A stretch of DNA of 64,000 nucleotides from Heligmosomoides polygyrus polygyrus (lineage: Eukaryota > Nematoda > Chromadorea > Rhabditida > Heligmosomidae): assembly GCA_947396885.1 (NCBI GenBank), contig OX377202.1:84114408-84178407 (forward strand), given 5' to 3'. A program made the translations under genes and the position numbers. Positions within the stretch are counted from its first letter, which is position 1, and each line of letters opens with the position of its first letter. Below the pieces are notes generated by a model, which worked only from the letters and a program-made list of their open reading frames with translations, had not been told where the DNA came from and searched no databases. Below, piece after piece: positions 61,650 to 64,000 of the stretch.

Positions 61650-61696
61650 GAACGTGTGTGCTGCGCTAGTCGCACACATGGCGAGTGGTGAACAGG

Positions 61697-61816
61697 ACCT
61701 CTGATCAGTTATGCACTTAAATTACACCACTAATATTATGTTAAAATAGAATGTGTGGTGTATTCAAAAGGGGGCTCATCGACACGATATTTTTTGTGCA
61801 GTTGTTCCTCCTGAAG
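61697..61816. other. Non-repeat DNA at the array edge
   Basis: About 120 bp unrelated to the unit. It holds an 8-bp inverted repeat, TACACCAC (61723-61730) and GTGGTGTA (61755-61762), around an AT-rich 24-nt centre. No gene is seen. Confidence 0.6.
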
Positions 61817-61867
61817 CCTCTCCTCAAAGGAGAGAACAATCACTAAATTCGAGCGGTAGAAATCGTT
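61817..61867 (+). pseudogene. Deleted unit fragment, direct orientation
   Basis: The SL RNA terminal hairpin and its 3' flank (61817-61846, with the CACTAA form seen in unit 55) are joined directly to a degenerate piece of the AT-rich spacer (GGTAGAAATCGTTGA). About 200 bp of the unit between them is missing, and the SL1 exon and Sm site are absent. Confidence 0.75.
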
Positions 61868-61887
61868 GATTCGAACGTTCGAATCAA
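61866..61887. repeat. 22-bp perfect palindrome at the head-to-head junction
   Basis: TTGATTCGAAC followed by its reverse complement GTTCGAATCAA. It joins the direct fragment to the inverted one. Confidence 0.85.
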
Positions 61888-62052
61888 TTTATTCTAAAAA
61901 ATTCAAACTACTTTTAAAATTTAATTGGTTTTTCATGTTTCGGTCACTCTACTCTTCAAATATCCATCACGGACACACGCTTTCTATCGCAATTCCCTCC
62001 ACCAGGCCTTCGTTACGTGAAGCAGCTTACCAGCACGTTTCTTTGAGAAACG
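61868..62052 (-). repeat. Inverted fragment of the repeat unit
   Basis: The reverse complement matches a unit from the 3' half of the spacer hairpin (CTCAAAGAAACG) through the AT-rich spacer to TTCGAACG, with about 5-7 differences. Shared bases (CACGTAACG, AATAAATTGA and a T6 run) tie it to the diverged edge units 55-56 rather than to the interior. It contains neither RNA gene. Confidence 0.85.
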
Positions 62053-62373
62053 AGAGAAATGAGAAAGTAACAAGACAGCGTCGTCGGGTTGATCCTACTT
62101 CTGCACAAAGTAGATTTCGACGAATTGGCTCTCCTTCAGGCAGTGTCTCTTCTTCTTGTCTATAGCTCGGCTAGTCTTCTGCCTCCTCGTGGCTTCTTTG
62201 GCTCCTTTTGCGGACGGGTTTGGTGGCTGAATAAGGAATTCACAGGCTTATCATCGATGAAAAGACGCTGACCAGTGCCACTTAACATAAGGAAACGGAT
62301 CCGTTGCTCGTCTTCACCGGCCAGAGTCTATGTACAGCCTTGCATGCAACGGATGAGCATGCGGAGCTTGAGT
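62053..62373. other. Flanking region, no gene recognised
   Basis: Several short open frames exist on both strands: 62089-62271 on plus, and 62160-62327 on minus with a basic C-terminus. None has a recognisable domain, and none is long enough to support a call. Confidence 0.4.
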
Positions 62374-62457
62374 GTCCTAATCGCAGTTCGTAGTCGTCGT
62401 TACAGTGTCTGGATGTGCGTCCTAATCGCAGTTCGCAGTCGTCGTTACAGTGTCTTT
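62374..62457. repeat. 45-bp tandem duplication
   Basis: Two direct copies (62374-62418 and 62419-62457) both begin GTCCTAATCGCAG. Their first 37 bases match with one mismatch. The period is 15 codons, so a spanning open frame (62275-62625) stays open and shows a duplicated VLIAVRSRRYSV; I do not recognise that frame as a gene. Confidence 0.75.
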
Positions 62458-63449
62458 GAATACTACACGCCGTTAAGGGTCACTATTGGTGCGAAAGGTG
62501 GAACTCTGAGTTGTACATCGTCTTCGCCGCGCATTTCACGAAATTTTCCCGATAAAGTTATGATATCCGGTACGGCTCCTAAAGCTCACGACTCCGGGTT
62601 ATGCAGATCCTCAGACGAGGCCTGACGCTCACCACCCAACACCTATAGCACAGCCTACAAGAAGAATTGGCGGCTAACAAGGTTAACCTGTATCCATAAG
62701 GAGAGCTAACTTGGAATTTGTCTATTGGCGTGTTCCTCGCTTGTATTAAGCGGGTCGCTAGCATATCGACAGGAGGCAGGGTCCAGGGTCAAGCGTGGGG
62801 TTCGATTTTTGCCGAAAATTTACGACCCCCCCCCCTCCCAGAGCGGATCTGGTACGACCCTCCCCCCTTGTGTAGACCACCGTTTTATTTCCTATCCGCG
62901 TTGATTTTTTAAAATTTTCTATGCAATTTTTGTACCCTTTAATAGGTCCTTCTTTCCAGGTGCAGCGTCGACTGTATCAGATTAGCTGAAGAAAGAGGGC
63001 AACTGTTTGATTTAGTAATTTGTTAGAAAAAACGCTGATAAAGGTTTTGTTTATGTAATCTTCTGATAATAATATTTTGCTTGTTTACAGTTGAAAATAA
63101 AGCACTTTTGAGAGCAGTTGTCGAATTAATCACAACGATTTCAACTTTTCAGGCTTTCTGAGCATCTCGTGAACACGGAACATTTTTGTACGTGAAAGAG
63201 CAACATCTGCATTCGAAGTTGTACTCTATACAATGCAGAGTGTTAATCGCTAAAGCTGACTTAAGTGCTTCATCCAGTAAGTGCGTGGACCCAATATAGT
63301 CGCGAATATTTATTAGCAGCGAATACGATAGAGGAGTTAGGTCGGTAAGTCGATGGAAGTCGGGGTTGGTCCGTGGCTGGAGGGTCGGTCGTCCTGGGTC
63401 GTAGTCGAATGCGGTCGTCGTGGGGTCCTTCCGTGGCCAGCGCAGGACT
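62458..63449. other. Flanking region, no gene recognised
   Basis: It contains a C10 run (62826-62835), an AATAAA (near 63096) and three pyrimidine-rich sequences resembling nematode 3' splice sites: TTTCCAG ending at 62959, TTTACAG ending at 63090 and TTTTCAG ending at 63152. A 127-codon minus-strand frame (63149-63532) has no recognised domain. I cannot assemble these into a gene model. Confidence 0.4.
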
Positions 63450-63520
63450 CCGTCGTCGCCGCCGTCCGCCGTCGTCGTCGTCGCCTCTCTCCTCGCGCCG
63501 CTCCGCGGCGCCTCCGCCGT
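63450..63520. repeat. CGT/CGC-rich low-complexity tract
   Basis: An imperfect run of CGTCGTCG and CCGCCG triplets that yields Arg-rich or Ser/Pro-rich translations in different frames. Apparent open frames across it are a composition effect. Confidence 0.7.
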
Positions 63521-63603
63521 CTGAAATAACAACAGCTGATCGGAACGCTCTGAGTCATAGAACGCTCAAGCACACTTCACTTACACCTCCCCTTTTTCAC
63601 TAA

Positions 63604-63654
63604 AGGAATCTTACCCAGATTCCTATCACCTTACCCCCCTTTTCAAAAAGGTGA
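63604..63654. repeat. Two adjacent hairpins upstream of the Gag-like remnant
   Basis: AGGAATCT-TACCC-AGATTCCT (63604-63624, 8-bp stem) is followed at once by TCACCTT...AAGGTGA (63626-63654). They could belong to a retroelement leader or a small inverted repeat; this is unproven. Confidence 0.45.
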
Positions 63655-63743
63655 AGTAATTAATGCGAATGAAACTTTCGGAAAAATTAGCAGAATAAAC
63701 GAATATAGCTCGCTCTTACTTCAGATATGATTAGCTTATCTGA

Positions 63744-64000
63744 AGCCATTCCGTCGACGATGCTGACTGCGAGACCCTCGTTCGGCTACAGCGCGACTTT
63801 CAGTCCCAGATGTCCGAAGTGGCCGAACTTATCGAAGAACGAAATGTTGAAATCTTGTAGAAAGTGCAGGAGTTACGGCAGGGGCTGGAAAAGAAGATAA
63901 GTGCGCTTCAGGTGATCAATGTTCTCCCACTGGAACTCCCGGCAATCCCACTCTTTACTGAGATCGGCGACGAGAAGCCGTTTTCCCTGTGGCTCCGTCA
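63744..64000 (+). pseudogene. Probable LTR-retrotransposon Gag remnant, 5' part, runs off the window
   Basis: The frame from 63744 reads about 38 residues rich in charged and hydrophobic positions spaced like a coiled coil (LQRDFQSQMSEVAELIEE). It meets TAG at 63858-63860, then continues with more coiled-coil-like sequence and ends PAIPLFTEIGDEKPFSLWLR at the window edge. A coiled coil followed by a P-x-F-x-G-D-x-x-x-F-x-x-WL segment is typical of the N-terminal half of Gag in nematode Ty3/Gypsy or Pao-type elements. The in-frame stop and the absence of a clear start suggest a dead copy. The family assignment is from pattern memory only. Confidence 0.4.

Larger units (their letters stand above)
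1..61696. repeat. 5S rDNA / SL1 RNA tandem array, 55 units plus a truncated one
   Basis: A head-to-tail array with a mean period of about 1115.5 bp, measured from a fixed point in the 5S-SL1 spacer that recurs at 325, 1440, 2557 and so on to 60560, and last at 61678. Each unit carries 5S rRNA on the minus strand and SL1 RNA on the plus strand. Copies differ by only a handful of bases except in the last two units. Length changes come from T-runs (the run near the 5S 3' end varies from T7 to T10), from a 3-bp ACA insertion in copies 5, 9, 10 and 13, and from single-base deletions in copy 24. The left end lies outside the window. Some single-base homopolymer differences could be consensus errors of a long-read assembly. 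Confidence 0.98.

Noticed and set aside
1..61696. CRISPR-like or satellite interpretation of the regular repeat
   Set aside because: The unit is about 1.1 kb and contains identifiable 5S rRNA and SL1 RNA genes, so it is a gene array.
61731..61740. TAATATTAT inside a dyad, similar to the nonanucleotide of rolling-circle origins
   Set aside because: The last base differs from the usual motif, the loop is far too long at 24 nt, and no Rep gene is nearby.
62160..62327. Minus-strand open frame with a basic C-terminus
   Set aside because: Only about 55 codons, with no recognised domain and no clear start or splice signals.
63149..63573. Arg-rich and mixed frames on the minus strand (127 and 78 codons)
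   Set aside because: Partly a product of the CGT/CGC-rich tract; no recognised domain.

Overview
The window is almost entirely one tandem array of a repeat of about 1,115 bp, and it comes from a nematode. Each unit holds two RNA genes on opposite strands. The minus strand carries a 118-nt 5S rRNA gene (nt 1-118 read GCTTACGG... to ...TCGTAAGC). The plus strand carries a spliced-leader (SL1) RNA gene whose 22-nt exon begins GGTTTAATTACCC and ends AAGTTTGAG, followed by a GT donor, a bulged stem-loop, an AATTTTGG Sm site and a 7-bp terminal hairpin. SL1 RNA linked to 5S rDNA on the opposite strand is the known Caenorhabditis-type arrangement, also seen in several other nematodes. The species cannot be fixed from this sequence.

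Layout. Positions 1-61696 contain 55 units with both genes (copies 1-55) and a 56th, truncated unit with only a 5S gene. The array enters from the left edge of the window already in progress, so its true size is larger. Within a unit, 5S and SL1 are divergent across a GC-richer spacer of about 577 bp. The SL1 gene of one unit and the 5S gene of the next are convergent across a spacer of about 325 bp whose 5S-proximal half is AT-rich. Spacing is very regular: most periods are 1115 bp, with extremes of 1113 and 1119 caused by homopolymer length changes, a 3-bp insertion (copies 5, 9, 10, 13) and a few single-base indels.

The copies are nearly identical. The rare variants are shared by neighbouring or interleaved copies, as expected if unequal exchange and gene conversion homogenise the array. 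A few variants fall inside the RNA genes: an SL1 exon substitution (copy 8), a deletion at the SL1 exon/intron junction (copy 24), donor +3 changes (copies 20, 54), a 5S loop E change (copies 5, 9, 13), a 5S box A change (copies 41, 42, 44) and a broken 5S terminator (copy 35).

Right boundary. Units 55 and 56 diverge in their spacers while their RNA genes stay unchanged. The array stops at about 61696. It is followed by about 120 bp of unrelated DNA, a deleted fragment of a unit in direct orientation, and then an inverted fragment of a unit joined head-to-head through a 22-bp palindrome (61866-61887). From 62053 to 63743 no gene is recognised; there is a 45-bp tandem duplication, a C10 run and a CGT/CGC-rich tract. 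The last 257 bases read like the start of a decayed LTR-retrotransposon Gag with an in-frame stop.

How the genes work together. 5S rRNA is made by RNA polymerase III from an internal promoter for the large ribosomal subunit. SL1 RNA is made by RNA polymerase II, assembled with Sm proteins, and donates its 22-nt exon to the 5' ends of many mRNAs. Both are needed in large amounts, which fits the high copy number. The long open frames seen on both strands of the 5S-SL1 spacer are judged not to be protein genes.
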